A stretch of 64,000 nucleotides of DNA, taken from positions 1-64,000 of the forward strand of contig NZ_VAUW01000014.1 in NCBI RefSeq assembly GCF_005771495.1, in the 5' to 3' direction. Origin of the DNA: Maribacter sp. ACAM166 (lineage in GTDB: Bacteria > Bacteroidota > Bacteroidia > Flavobacteriales > Flavobacteriaceae). The notes beneath the pieces were generated by a model. That model was not told the DNA's origin and searched no databases. It saw nothing but the letters and a program-made list of their open reading frames with translations. Numbering within the stretch: position 1 is the first letter of the stretch; each line of letters opens with the position of its first letter. Made by a program: the position numbers and the translations under genes. Shown in pieces: positions 43,935-52,692 of this stretch.

Positions 43935-44789
43935 TTAATTCGAGTTTCTATTTTTAAGCTTCAAAAAAGCTTCTTGTAATCTATGCGTTACCGCTCCTAT
44001 GTTATGATCGGTGTATAACGCATGGTCATCTATTTTTTGGATAGATACAATTTGCGTGCTCGTTCCGGCTAAAAATGCTTCATCAATAGTATGAATATGG
44101 TTTTTTGAAACAGGAGTTTCCTTAACTTCTATATTCAAGGATTGACAAAGTTCTAGAACTACCTGTCGAGTAATACCATTCAAAATGAACTCATTGGCCG
44201 GATGGGTATAAACCACATCCTTTTTTACAAAAAAGACATTACAGTGCGAAGCCTCTGTAAATACACCTTGTCGATGTAAAATAGTTTCAAAACAATCATG
44301 TTGCATTGCTTCCTCATTAAGCATGACATTTCCTAAAAGTGATGTCATTTTAATATCGCAGCGTGACCATCTAAAATCATCTCTTGAAATAACCCTCGCA
44401 TTTACTTTATTGATGTCTGGCAGTACTTTAGGTACAGCATACATCATTACCGTTGGTGTGATATCAGCAGGGTAGGAATGCTGTCTTGGAGCCACACCTC
44501 TAGTAATTTGAATATATAACATACAATCTTTACCCGTCAATTCTGTGGCGCTTAATACTTGGTTAATCGCAGGTGATAATTTATTGGTATCGTAATCTAT
44601 ATTTATTTTATTAAGTCCTTCCTGTAAACGATTAAGGTGGGCCTCTTCGTAAAAGAATTCACCCCCTATTTGCACCATGACTTCATAAATACCGTCACCA
44701 AAAATAAAACCACGATCAAAAACCGATACTTTAGCATCTTCCGGATTTACGATGTTACCGTTTAAATAAACTTTTTTAGGATAATTCAT
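43935..44789 (-). CDS. Class IV aminotransferase, D-amino-acid transaminase-like
   Basis: A 284-residue PLP enzyme of fold type IV. The N-terminus YLNGNIVNPEDAKVSVFDRGFIFGDGIYE, the motif RGVAPRQHSYP (97-107) and the PLP lysine Lys147 in RCDIKMTSLLGNV match D-amino-acid aminotransferases rather than branched-chain or ADC lyase members. It converts D-amino acids such as D-alanine and D-glutamate with 2-oxo acids. It ends the minus-strand run that begins with the Tat-exported isomerase three bases upstream, but a functional link is not clear. Confidence 0.9.
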   Translation of the reverse strand: MNYPKKVYLNGNIVNPEDAKVSVFDRGFIFGDGIYEVMVQIGGEFFYEEAHLNRLQEGLNKINIDYDTNKLSPAINQVLSATELTGKDCMLYIQITRGVAPRQHSYPADITPTVMMYAVPKVLPDINKVNARVISRDDFRWSRCDIKMTSLLGNVMLNEEAMQHDCFETILHRQGVFTEASHCNVFFVKKDVVYTHPANEFILNGITRQVVLELCQSLNIEVKETPVSKNHIHTIDEAFLAGTSTQIVSIQKIDDHALYTDHNIGAVTHRLQEAFLKLKNRNSN

Positions 44790-44792
44790 ATA

Positions 44793-45695
44793 TTACAGAT
44801 ATTGTTGAAGGTGTTTCTTAAAATATGTTGCGCTTTCAGCTATACTTTTCATAGAATTTGTAGCGAAATTACCCCCTTGCTCTATATAGTAATACTGTAA
44901 GGCATCTTTATCAATCGAAGAAAGAAGACTTACATAATCGATTGACCCATTGCCCATTTCAGAATAGTCTCTAGTAACTTTATCCATATCCTTAATATGC
45001 CACATCACATAACGTCCAGGATTTTCAGCAATCAATTGTTTAATACGCTTCTCTGAAGAATGTTCTACCCAATACATATCCATTTGTAATTTAACCAAAC
45101 TTGGTTCTGTGCCCGATAAAATAATATCATAACCTTGCTCACCGTTATGGTCGGTAAATTCAAAATCATGGTTATGATAGGCAAATTCTAATCCTGCCTG
45201 GTTTACCTGCTCCCCTATCTTGTTTAATTTATCGGTTAGTAACTTAAAGTTTTCTATATCTCGATATTCTGGAGCCAACCATGGCCATGTGATATACTTG
45301 CTTCCAATGGTATGCGAACCTTCTATACATTGATCAACATAACGTTCAAGTTCATCCATGGGTTTCATAAATTGACTTGAAAAATCATAATGTCCACTAG
45401 AAATAGTAAAATCTAAGTCCTCCAATACTTTTTTAAATTCTTTTGATTTTATTCCGTAGTACGTATCATTGTCTCCATCATACCCATATATTTCTCCGTC
45501 TTCATACCCTAAACCTCTGGCATATTTAATACTTTCAATTGGGTTTTTTGCCATTGCATCACGAATGGTAAATAACTGCAATCCCATTTTAAATTTAGAT
45601 TTCAAAGGAAATATGGATAGTGGTAACATTGCGCTAGCAGTTAATGCACCTGTCTGTTTTAAAAATGTTCTACGAGTCGTGGGATTTATCATCAT
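44793..45695 (-). CDS. Tat-exported sugar phosphate isomerase/epimerase-family protein
   Basis: A 300-residue TIM-barrel protein begun at the ATG at 45695 so that the twin-arginine signal NPTTRRTFLKQTGALTASA is N-terminal. The barrel has FAYHNHDFEF, LQMDMYWVEH and VMWHIKDMDKV, which are metal-site segments of the xylose isomerase-like family. Export by Tat implies a folded, metal-loaded enzyme acting on a periplasmic sugar, in line with the Tat-exported oxidoreductase at 32.3 kb. A terminator separates it from the PQQ-type dehydrogenase upstream. Confidence 0.9.
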   Translation of the reverse strand: MMINPTTRRTFLKQTGALTASAMLPLSIFPLKSKFKMGLQLFTIRDAMAKNPIESIKYARGLGYEDGEIYGYDGDNDTYYGIKSKEFKKVLEDLDFTISSGHYDFSSQFMKPMDELERYVDQCIEGSHTIGSKYITWPWLAPEYRDIENFKLLTDKLNKIGEQVNQAGLEFAYHNHDFEFTDHNGEQGYDIILSGTEPSLVKLQMDMYWVEHSSEKRIKQLIAENPGRYVMWHIKDMDKVTRDYSEMGNGSIDYVSLLSSIDKDALQYYYIEQGGNFATNSMKSIAESATYFKKHLQQYL

Positions 45696-45770
45696 TATAT
45701 GAAGTGAAATTGAATAGTTCAATACTATCAAATATAAGGTTTGAAAGTGAACTATAGAATTTTGAAACTA

Positions 45771-45800
45771 AAAAAAGCAGCTCCTTTGAGCTGCTTTTTT
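45771..45800 (-). terminator. Symmetric Rho-independent terminator
   Basis: AAAAAAGCAGCTC (45771-45783) pairs with GAGCTGCTTTTTT (45788-45800). It lies after the sugar dehydrogenase gene (minus strand) and before the isomerase gene. Confidence 0.9.
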
Positions 45801-45818
45801 GGTTATATGAAATTGAAT

Positions 45819-47012
45819 TTATTGGATACTTGCAACCCTCGTATCGCTATAGGATACACGATAAATTGCATCACCGTAGTCATCTGATATGAGCATCGAA
45901 CCATCTTTCAACAAAAGCATATCAACTGGTCTCCCAGAGGCTTCTTGAGTAGATTCATTCAGCCAACCATCTATGAATGGCTCACTGCTTTCAACAGTAC
46001 CATCTTTAATAGCTAGCATCATAATTCTATACCCAACCTTTTTACTTCGGTTCCAAGAACCATGTTCTGCGATAAATGCCTTTCCTTGATATTCGGAAGG
46101 GAACATAGTAGCTGTATAAAATTTAATACCTAATGGAGCAACATGCGCGCCTAATTGCAATGCGGGAGACACAAAATCGGAACAAGGATGCTCTTCACCA
46201 AACTCAGGGTCTTTTACAATGCCACCATGGCAATAGGGATAGCCAAAATGCTGACCTATTTCAGTTACATGATTTAATTCACAAGGTGGAATATCATCAC
46301 CAAGCATGTCACGGCCATTGTCAGTAAACCACATTTCTTTAGTTTCAGGGTGCCAAGTAAAACCTACAGAATTTCGTACACCTTTTGCATAAATTTCACG
46401 GTTGCTACCATCTGGGTCCATTCTAGTAATTGTTGAAAAACGCTCATCTTCATCAGTACGATTGCAAATATTACAGGGTGCTCCTACAGGTATATACAAC
46501 TTATCATCAGGGCCAAAAGCAATATATTTCCATCCGTGGTGAAATTCCGTTGGATAGTCATCGTATATCAATTCTTTATTCAGCGTTTTACCCAACTGTT
46601 TCTCAATATTTGGATATTTCCATAAGCTACCAACTTGAGCAACATATAAATCACCGTTTCTCATAGCAATCCCGTTTGGTACTTCCATAGTATCAAGAAC
46701 GATTACATTATCTGCCTTAAAATCACCATCTGTATCTTGAATAGCATAAACAGTGTTTTCTGTTCGGGTACCAACGAATAGCGTTCCATTATCACCCATA
46801 GCCATAGAACGAGCACCATCTACTCCTCTAGCATAAACTTCAATTTTAAAACCTTCGGGCAAATTAAGCTCCAATAAAGCAAGATCAGTACTGTCCATGG
46901 GCACCTTCTCTTCCATATTTTCAGCTGCCTTATTTTTTTGATTCTCTTTACAGGATATAATTGAAATAGCCATAGCAAAAATCATGGATAATTTATAAAA
47001 TGAAATTTTCAT
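45819..47012 (-). CDS. PQQ-dependent sugar dehydrogenase (sorbosone-dehydrogenase-like) lipoprotein
   Basis: A 397-residue lipoprotein from the ATG at 47012 (MKISFYKLSMIF; lipobox SIISC). The six-bladed propeller of the soluble glucose/sorbosone dehydrogenase family is shown by LPEGFKIEVYARGVDGARSM, EFHHGWKYIAFGPDDKLYIPVGAPCNIC, GVRNSVGFTWHPETKEMWFTDNG and HVAPLGIKFY. It would oxidise an aldose or sorbosone in the periplasm if PQQ is present; many Bacteroidota members have no proven cofactor. Confidence 0.9.
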   Translation of the reverse strand: MKISFYKLSMIFAMAISIISCKENQKNKAAENMEEKVPMDSTDLALLELNLPEGFKIEVYARGVDGARSMAMGDNGTLFVGTRTENTVYAIQDTDGDFKADNVIVLDTMEVPNGIAMRNGDLYVAQVGSLWKYPNIEKQLGKTLNKELIYDDYPTEFHHGWKYIAFGPDDKLYIPVGAPCNICNRTDEDERFSTITRMDPDGSNREIYAKGVRNSVGFTWHPETKEMWFTDNGRDMLGDDIPPCELNHVTEIGQHFGYPYCHGGIVKDPEFGEEHPCSDFVSPALQLGAHVAPLGIKFYTATMFPSEYQGKAFIAEHGSWNRSKKVGYRIMMLAIKDGTVESSEPFIDGWLNESTQEASGRPVDMLLLKDGSMLISDDYGDAIYRVSYSDTRVASIQ

Positions 47013-47134
47013 ATTCAATATATTAAATTTTTCACGAAGATACACAAGAACGGTTAGTCTTAAACTTTCAAAACCTGTGATTTAGTAACCAAGTAATGGG
47101 CTTTACTAAAGTTGGAAGGCAAAATCAATATCAA

Positions 47135-47170
47135 AAAAGCCAAATACTAGCTTTAATAGATTTGGCTTTT
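47135..47170 (-). terminator. Rho-independent terminator of the SDR gene
   Basis: AAAAGCCAAAT (47135-47145) pairs with ATTTGGCTTTT (47160-47170); on the minus strand a run of six T follows. Confidence 0.8.
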
Positions 47171-47232
47171 AATTTTACGAATTTAATCTAATCTTTGATT
47201 TCAAAGTATAGTTAAAACTAGTGCAAGCATTA

Positions 47233-47865
47233 TTATGCTGAAACTTCATCCATAGCCTTACCTATAAGCATTTCACCTTGTATTATTTCAAAAGTCTTAT
47301 TTTTCGCAGTATCGTCGTGTAGAGCGCGCACCAAAGTTTGGGCTACATCATCTCGTGTAATCGATCCTTGTTCCCCCAATTTCGATTGTAGTTTTATTTT
47401 CCCAGTTCCTGCATCATTGGTTAACGTTCCTGGTCTTACAATGGCATATGTTAAACCTGATGATTTTAAATATTCATCCGCATTGTGTTTAGCCTCCATA
47501 TAGTCCTCTAAATCCTCCACAGCTTTCGGATTATCAGCTCCCATTGAACTAAGCATCACAAATTTTTTAATCATTGCTTTATTAGCTGCATCCATTAGCC
47601 TTTTGGCACCTTCTTGGTCTACTTCTACTACTTTTTCACCTCCTGAGCCTGCGGCAAAAATTAACTTGTCTATATTTTCTACAGCATGTGACAAATCTTT
47701 CTCCAAATCACCTAATACCGTACGAATATTATCCTTTTTAAATTGTTCCTGTTGTTCTTTAGTACGAACCATGGCTACAGGAGTGAAATATTGTGAAGCC
47801 TTTAGAAGATTAATAATTTTTTTTCCTGTGGTACCATTTGCACCAGCTACTAATACATTTTCCAT
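47233..47865 (-). CDS. NAD(P)-binding SDR-like protein (YwnB/NmrA-like)
   Basis: A 210-residue atypical SDR with dinucleotide motif VLVAGANGTTGKKI (4-17), the middle motif FVMLSSMGADNP and the tail GSITRDDVAQTLVRAL found in the YwnB/BVR-B group. Such proteins are NADP(H)-dependent reductases or redox sensors. It is the first of three nearby minus-strand genes for redox-stress functions (this, OsmC, Old Yellow Enzyme), each with its own leader. Confidence 0.89.
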   Translation of the reverse strand: MENVLVAGANGTTGKKIINLLKASQYFTPVAMVRTKEQQEQFKKDNIRTVLGDLEKDLSHAVENIDKLIFAAGSGGEKVVEVDQEGAKRLMDAANKAMIKKFVMLSSMGADNPKAVEDLEDYMEAKHNADEYLKSSGLTYAIVRPGTLTNDAGTGKIKLQSKLGEQGSITRDDVAQTLVRALHDDTAKNKTFEIIQGEMLIGKAMDEVSA

Positions 47866-48044
47866 TGTCTTATAATTTTAATACAAGGTCTTACTAAAGT
47901 ACGCTTCTATTTAATGCGTATCCTTTATTTATTGACGTAAAACGTAAACGATGTATACGACATGATTGATTTTCAATTTGTGAAATCAATTCAGCATTAT
48001 AAAGTTGATTTAAGGAGCTATTGTCTACTGTACTTAAAAGTAAA

Positions 48045-48064
48045 AGCGGCCCAATTGGGCCGCT
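48045..48064 (-). terminator. Rho-independent terminator of the OsmC gene
   Basis: AGCGGCCC (48045-48052) pairs with GGGCCGCT (48057-48064) around AATT; on the minus strand TTTT follows. Its GC content is striking against the local background. Confidence 0.85.
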
Positions 48065-48092
48065 AATTATACCAAATACTTATAATAAATTC

Positions 48093-48509
48093 TTAAGAAA
48101 GGCTGGTGTTCAACTCTATTTCAGTGTTCAATAATTTTGAAATCGGACAAACTTCTTTTGCTTTTTGAGCTATTTTTTTAAACTCTTCAACGTCTATATT
48201 AGGCACATCTCCTTTTAAGTTTAAAGTCACCTTTACGATTTCCCCATCCTTAAATGCAACTTCGGCATCGACATCTAAAGTTGTTGGTGTATACCCTTCT
48301 TCCCCTAATAAAAAGCTTAATTGCATTGAAAAACATCCGGCATGTGCTGCCCCAATTAATTCTTCTGGGTTTGTGCCTTTTCCATCCTCAAATCTAGTAT
48401 TGAATGAATATGCAGTGTCTTGTAAAACAGTGCTTTCGGTAGTTAACGTTCCTTTTCCTTCTTTACCACTACCTTTCCATTGTGCTTTTGCATTTCTTGT
48501 AAAATTCAT
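48093..48509 (-). CDS. OsmC-family peroxiredoxin
   Basis: A 138-residue OsmC-type organic hydroperoxide reductase. The redox pair is Cys59 (HAGCFSMQ) and Cys121 (KEVCPISKLL), with Arg39 and Glu49-Glu50 as the expected active-site partners. It reduces organic hydroperoxides in the cytoplasm. Between the SDR and the Old Yellow Enzyme genes. Confidence 0.94.
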   Translation of the reverse strand: MNFTRNAKAQWKGSGKEGKGTLTTESTVLQDTAYSFNTRFEDGKGTNPEELIGAAHAGCFSMQLSFLLGEEGYTPTTLDVDAEVAFKDGEIVKVTLNLKGDVPNIDVEEFKKIAQKAKEVCPISKLLNTEIELNTSLS

Positions 48510-48579
48510 AAGTCTATATTTTTTAATATTAGTATTTAATTATGTTTACTACAGCGATTTTCTACTTCTTCAATTAACC

Positions 48580-49689
48580 CTAAGCAAGTTGCTCTTTTTT
48601 ATTAAAAGTAGGATAATCTAAATAGCCTTCTTTGCCCGGTGTATAAAAGGTGTCATTATCCCATTCTGCTATGTCATAGCCATGTTCAAAGCGCTCCACT
48701 AAATCCGGATTTGAAATATAGAGCTTCCCATAAGCTACCAAATCAGCATCGCCAGATTCAATGACCTTATTACCTGATTCTTGATCAAAGCTTGCATTTA
48801 TCATTAAAGTACCCTTATAAAGAGGTCTAAAATGTTTTGCAATATGTTCTACGGCATAAGGAATAGTGGATACATCTGTAAAAGGCTCCGATAAATGAAT
48901 GTACGCTAAATCATAATCATTCAATTTTTTAATGATGTATTCAAAAGTAGGAATTGTCTTTTCATCCATAGTGATTCCGAATAAACCATCTAAGGATGGA
49001 TTAAATCGTGCACCTATTTTTTGCTGGGGAATAACCTTTTTCATAGCATCTAGAACTTCAAAAAAGAAGCGAGCTCTATTTTCAATGCTTCCACCATACT
49101 CATCAGTTCTTGTGTTTGAAGTACCATTAAAGAATTGATGAAACAAATACCCGTTGGATGAATGTATTTCTACACCGTCAAACCCTGCTTCTACTGCATT
49201 TTTGGCTGCATTTGTGAAATCTTCTATTGTCGTTTTTATTTCGTCCTTGGTCATAGCCTTAGGCGTGACAGTATCCTTAAAACCTTCAGGAGTATACGAT
49301 TGCGCATTAGGATTAATGGCTGATGGTGCCAAAGGCAATTCACCGGCATGAAAATCTGGATGTGACATACGCCCAACATGCCATAATTGAATGAAAATTT
49401 CACCACCTTTTTTATGAACCTCTTTTGTAACTTTCTTCCACCCTTCAACTTGAGCTTTAGAATGAATACCAGGTGTATTCACGTAACCCACTGCGTCATT
49501 TGATACTTGAGAACCTTCGGTTATAATCAATCCTGCCGAAGCTCTTTGACCGTAATATTCGACATGAAGTTCTTCTACTGGTTTGTGTTCAGCATTTACG
49601 GCACGACTACGCGTCATTGGTGCCATAACAACACGATTTTTTAATTGTATATTTTTATGAAACGGAGTTAACAATGCTTGTGTACTCAT
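48580..49689 (-). CDS. Old Yellow Enzyme-family alkene reductase (NemA-like)
   Basis: A 369-residue FMN flavoprotein of the OYE family. Marks are VMAPMTRSRA (21-30), QLWHVGRMSHPDF, and the substrate/FMN motif EIHSSNGYLFHQFFNG followed by DEYGGSIENRARF. It reduces activated C=C bonds, nitro-esters and N-ethylmaleimide-like electrophiles with NAD(P)H. In E. coli nemA is controlled by a TetR-family repressor; here no regulator is adjacent, but a short inverted repeat lies upstream. Confidence 0.94.
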   Translation of the reverse strand: MSTQALLTPFHKNIQLKNRVVMAPMTRSRAVNAEHKPVEELHVEYYGQRASAGLIITEGSQVSNDAVGYVNTPGIHSKAQVEGWKKVTKEVHKKGGEIFIQLWHVGRMSHPDFHAGELPLAPSAINPNAQSYTPEGFKDTVTPKAMTKDEIKTTIEDFTNAAKNAVEAGFDGVEIHSSNGYLFHQFFNGTSNTRTDEYGGSIENRARFFFEVLDAMKKVIPQQKIGARFNPSLDGLFGITMDEKTIPTFEYIIKKLNDYDLAYIHLSEPFTDVSTIPYAVEHIAKHFRPLYKGTLMINASFDQESGNKVIESGDADLVAYGKLYISNPDLVERFEHGYDIAEWDNDTFYTPGKEGYLDYPTFNKKEQLA

Positions 49690-49751
49690 ATATGGTATTT
49701 TTAAACTGTTTTATTATTTAAAACAAAGATTAAACAATTAAAGCTCAATTA

Positions 49752-49768
49752 TTAACTCGTCTAGTTAA
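49752..49768. promoter_or_regulatory. Inverted repeat upstream of the OYE gene, candidate operator
   Basis: TTAACT (49752-49757) and AGTTAA (49763-49768) form an inverted repeat with a five-base spacer, about 63 bases upstream of the OYE ATG. A CTTTG-type -7 element (minus strand, 49730-49724) lies just downstream. This is a plausible repressor site, but the TetR-type palindrome of the other cluster is not present. Confidence 0.35.
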
Positions 49769-49840
49769 AACATTGTTATAAATGCAAAAAGGGTATGAAG
49801 CAAAGTGAATTTTAGTATACCCGAATAAATGGTGAGAATT

Positions 49841-49984
49841 TTAAAGGTACCTTATTATAATAGCTGCGCCAGCAAAGTCAAAATTACAGTCATTTTTAAC
49901 ACTGATAGGGCTAACGCTGATTACACCTCTGTTATTTCCATTGGCATCTGAAATGAAAACTCTTCTTGGAAATATACTAACGTT
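49841..49984 (-). pseudogene. Possible C-terminal remnant of an exported protein
   Basis: On the minus strand a frame without a start codon encodes about 47 residues, including RRVFISDANGNNRGVISVSP and CNFDFAGAAIIIRYL, ending at TAA 49841. It is closed upstream by a stop. The composition looks coding, but I recognise no family. The remainder of the 627-base gap 49690-50316 shows nothing further apart from the OYE control region and the AT-rich leader of the TonB receptor. Confidence 0.35.
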
Positions 49985-50316
49985 TTTATTTTAATGTATA
50001 ACAGTGAATCATGGTCCTACAAGTTGCGAAAGTCTGCCGCTTAAAGGTGTAGAGATATCAATAATTTTTCAATGGCCTAGACATAGATACCTTAGAAATA
50101 TAATTGAAAAGCACCTCTAAATCATGATTGTTGGTCTTAATGTGTTTTTTTAATATAGGGCAACAAATAACATATACTCTATATATTCTGTAGGATGAGT
50201 AATTAATTGTTCAGTGCGAATATTCGTATATTTAATTCTTTTTTATTTTTATAAAACCATCTCTTATTTTTGTCGTAAGTACTATCAAAAACATTCATCA
50301 ACTTAATTTTTATTTT

Positions 50317-52569
50317 ATGTATTATAGCTGTAAGGGTGCTTTAAGACTGCTAACAGGATTTTTTTTGGTCTTCTTTACCCAATCAATAAATGTTCAAAAC
50401 CTGAAAGGTGTTGTGACAGATGAGAGTCTTATTCCTTTAGAAAATGTTGGTATTTTCAATCAAACTACGGGGCAACATAGCCACACCAATTTATCAGGTC
50501 TTTTTTCACTACCCGTTACACAGGTTAACGATTCAATTTATTTCTCCAATTTAGGCTTCAAAACTTTTATTTTAGTTGTTGACGAAAATCACCTCACTGA
50601 TGGCATTAATATTCCGTTACAAGAATCAAGTATTAATCTAGATCAAGTGGTAGTATTATCAAAAGTAGATGCTATGAGTAGAATTGTTAATGTAGATGTT
50701 CAAAGAGACCCTGTTAAATCATCACAAGAAATTTTGCGTAAAGTACCTGGATTACTTATAGGACAACATGCAGGCGGAGGAAAGGCAGAACAGATTTTTT
50801 TAAGAGGCTTTGATGTTGATCATGGAACAGATGTTGCGATTAGTGTAGATGGTATGCCAGTAAACATGGTGTCTCATGCGCATGGGCAAGGCTATGCAGA
50901 TTTACATTTCGTCATTCCGGAGACTATTGATAATATAAATTTTGGAAAAGGTCCCTATTATGCAGATAAAGGGAATTTTAATACTGCTGGATTTGTAGAT
51001 TTACGTCTTAAAAAAAATATTGATAAAAGCATGGTTTCTTATGAAACCGGCCAATTCAATACCAATAGGTTTGTTGGTCTTTTTACTATCTTAGAAACAG
51101 GTAAGAGCAACGCTTATATCGCGTCTGAATTATATTTGACCGATGGTCCATTTGAATCTCCTCAAAATTTCAACCGTATCAACCTTTTAGGTCGTTATCA
51201 TTATAAGGATATTGGTAAAGAGGAGCTGACCCTTACCGCCTCTCATTTTCAAAGTAAGTGGGATGCATCTGGGCAGATACCACAACGGGCAATAGATCAA
51301 AATATAATCGGTCGTTTTGGAGCTATTGACGATACTGAAGGTGGTCAAACTAGTAGAACGAATGTAATGGTAAATCATACGGCATTTTTAGGAAGTGATC
51401 AATTGCTAAAAACTAGAGCATTTATAAGCAAGTATGATTTCGAGTTATTTTCAAATTTCACCTTCTTTTTAGAAGACCCTGTAAATGGCGATCAAATACG
51501 CCAGTTTGAAGATAGAACTGTTATGGGAGCAGAAACTGTTTTTGAGCAAATAGATATATCGGTAGGTACAGATGACCGTTTAAAATATTCTGGAGGTTTT
51601 GGTTTTAGAAATGATAATGTTGATAATATTTCTCTAGCTCATACCTTAAATAGAAAGACAGTATTGGAACAATATGCTTTAGGAAATGTAGATGAAACCA
51701 ATATATATAGTTTTGTGGATGCAGAATATATAACAGGCAATTGGACTTTTAATCCTTCGGTTCGTTTAGATTATTTTAAGTTCGATTATGAAAATCTTTT
51801 GTCGGCAACCTATGACAATAAAAGTGAAAGTAAAACTATCGTTAGCCCAAAACTAAATACACTGTATACCTTAAATAGAAACTGGCAGTTATTTTTGAAA
51901 ACAGGTATAGGGTTTCATTCTAATGATGCCCGTGTAGTTACGGCTAATGAAGGCAGGGATATTTTACCAAAAGCCTATGGTGTTGATGTTGGTACCATTG
52001 TAAAACCGATTGATAAACTTGTGCTTAACGCTACCTTATGGGCGTTGTATTTGGATCAAGAATTTGTTTATGTTGGTGATGCTGGTATCGTAGAGCCAAG
52101 TGGAAAAACCAGAAGATTAGGGGTAGAACTTGGTGCGCGATATCAAGTATGGGATTGGTTGTATGTATATAGTGATATAAACTATACGTACGGTAGAAGT
52201 ACCGAAGAAAATGAAGAGCAAGATTATATTCCACTAGCACCTGATTTTACAGCTGTAGGCGGAATATCGGTAACTGAAATTGGAAATTTTTCAGGAGCAT
52301 TAAATTATAGATACTTAGGTGATAGGGCTGCTAATGAAAATAATAGTATTACGGCAGATGGTTATTTCGTTACAGATTTCAATATTGATTATACGTACAA
52401 AAATTGGACTGTTGGCGTAATCGTTGAAAACCTACTTGACACTAAATGGAATGAAACTCAATTTGCTACTGAAAGTAGATTATTCAATGAAACTGCTTCT
52501 GTAGAAGAAATTCATTTTACACCGGGAACGCCATTTTATTTTAGAGGCAAGATATCCGTTCAATTTTAA
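50317..52569 (+). CDS. TonB-dependent outer membrane receptor
   Basis: A 750-residue outer membrane transporter. Signal peptide at 1-27, then a carboxypeptidase-regulatory-like beta domain (LKGVVTDESLIPLENVGIFN), a plug domain at about 125-235 and a 22-strand barrel ending in FRGKISVQF. The plug has an unusual histidine-rich segment, RGFDVDHGTDVAIS and NMVSHAHGQGYADLHF, conserved in a flavobacterial subgroup and suggestive of metal or metal-chelate handling (inference). The next gene is a DUF5916 outer membrane protein, likely a partner. Confidence 0.93.
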   Translation: MYYSCKGALRLLTGFFLVFFTQSINVQNLKGVVTDESLIPLENVGIFNQTTGQHSHTNLSGLFSLPVTQVNDSIYFSNLGFKTFILVVDENHLTDGINIPLQESSINLDQVVVLSKVDAMSRIVNVDVQRDPVKSSQEILRKVPGLLIGQHAGGGKAEQIFLRGFDVDHGTDVAISVDGMPVNMVSHAHGQGYADLHFVIPETIDNINFGKGPYYADKGNFNTAGFVDLRLKKNIDKSMVSYETGQFNTNRFVGLFTILETGKSNAYIASELYLTDGPFESPQNFNRINLLGRYHYKDIGKEELTLTASHFQSKWDASGQIPQRAIDQNIIGRFGAIDDTEGGQTSRTNVMVNHTAFLGSDQLLKTRAFISKYDFELFSNFTFFLEDPVNGDQIRQFEDRTVMGAETVFEQIDISVGTDDRLKYSGGFGFRNDNVDNISLAHTLNRKTVLEQYALGNVDETNIYSFVDAEYITGNWTFNPSVRLDYFKFDYENLLSATYDNKSESKTIVSPKLNTLYTLNRNWQLFLKTGIGFHSNDARVVTANEGRDILPKAYGVDVGTIVKPIDKLVLNATLWALYLDQEFVYVGDAGIVEPSGKTRRLGVELGARYQVWDWLYVYSDINYTYGRSTEENEEQDYIPLAPDFTAVGGISVTEIGNFSGALNYRYLGDRAANENNSITADGYFVTDFNIDYTYKNWTVGVIVENLLDTKWNETQFATESRLFNETASVEEIHFTPGTPFYFRGKISVQF

Positions 52570-52692
52570 CTGTTAAATTTATTTAATTAGACATAAAGAA
52601 AAGGTTACATCATATTCTTTGGATTAAAGTGTAGGTGATGATTAGTATTAATTACTTTTTAAGTAAGTTGCATCTTTTTAAATTTAAAACAG

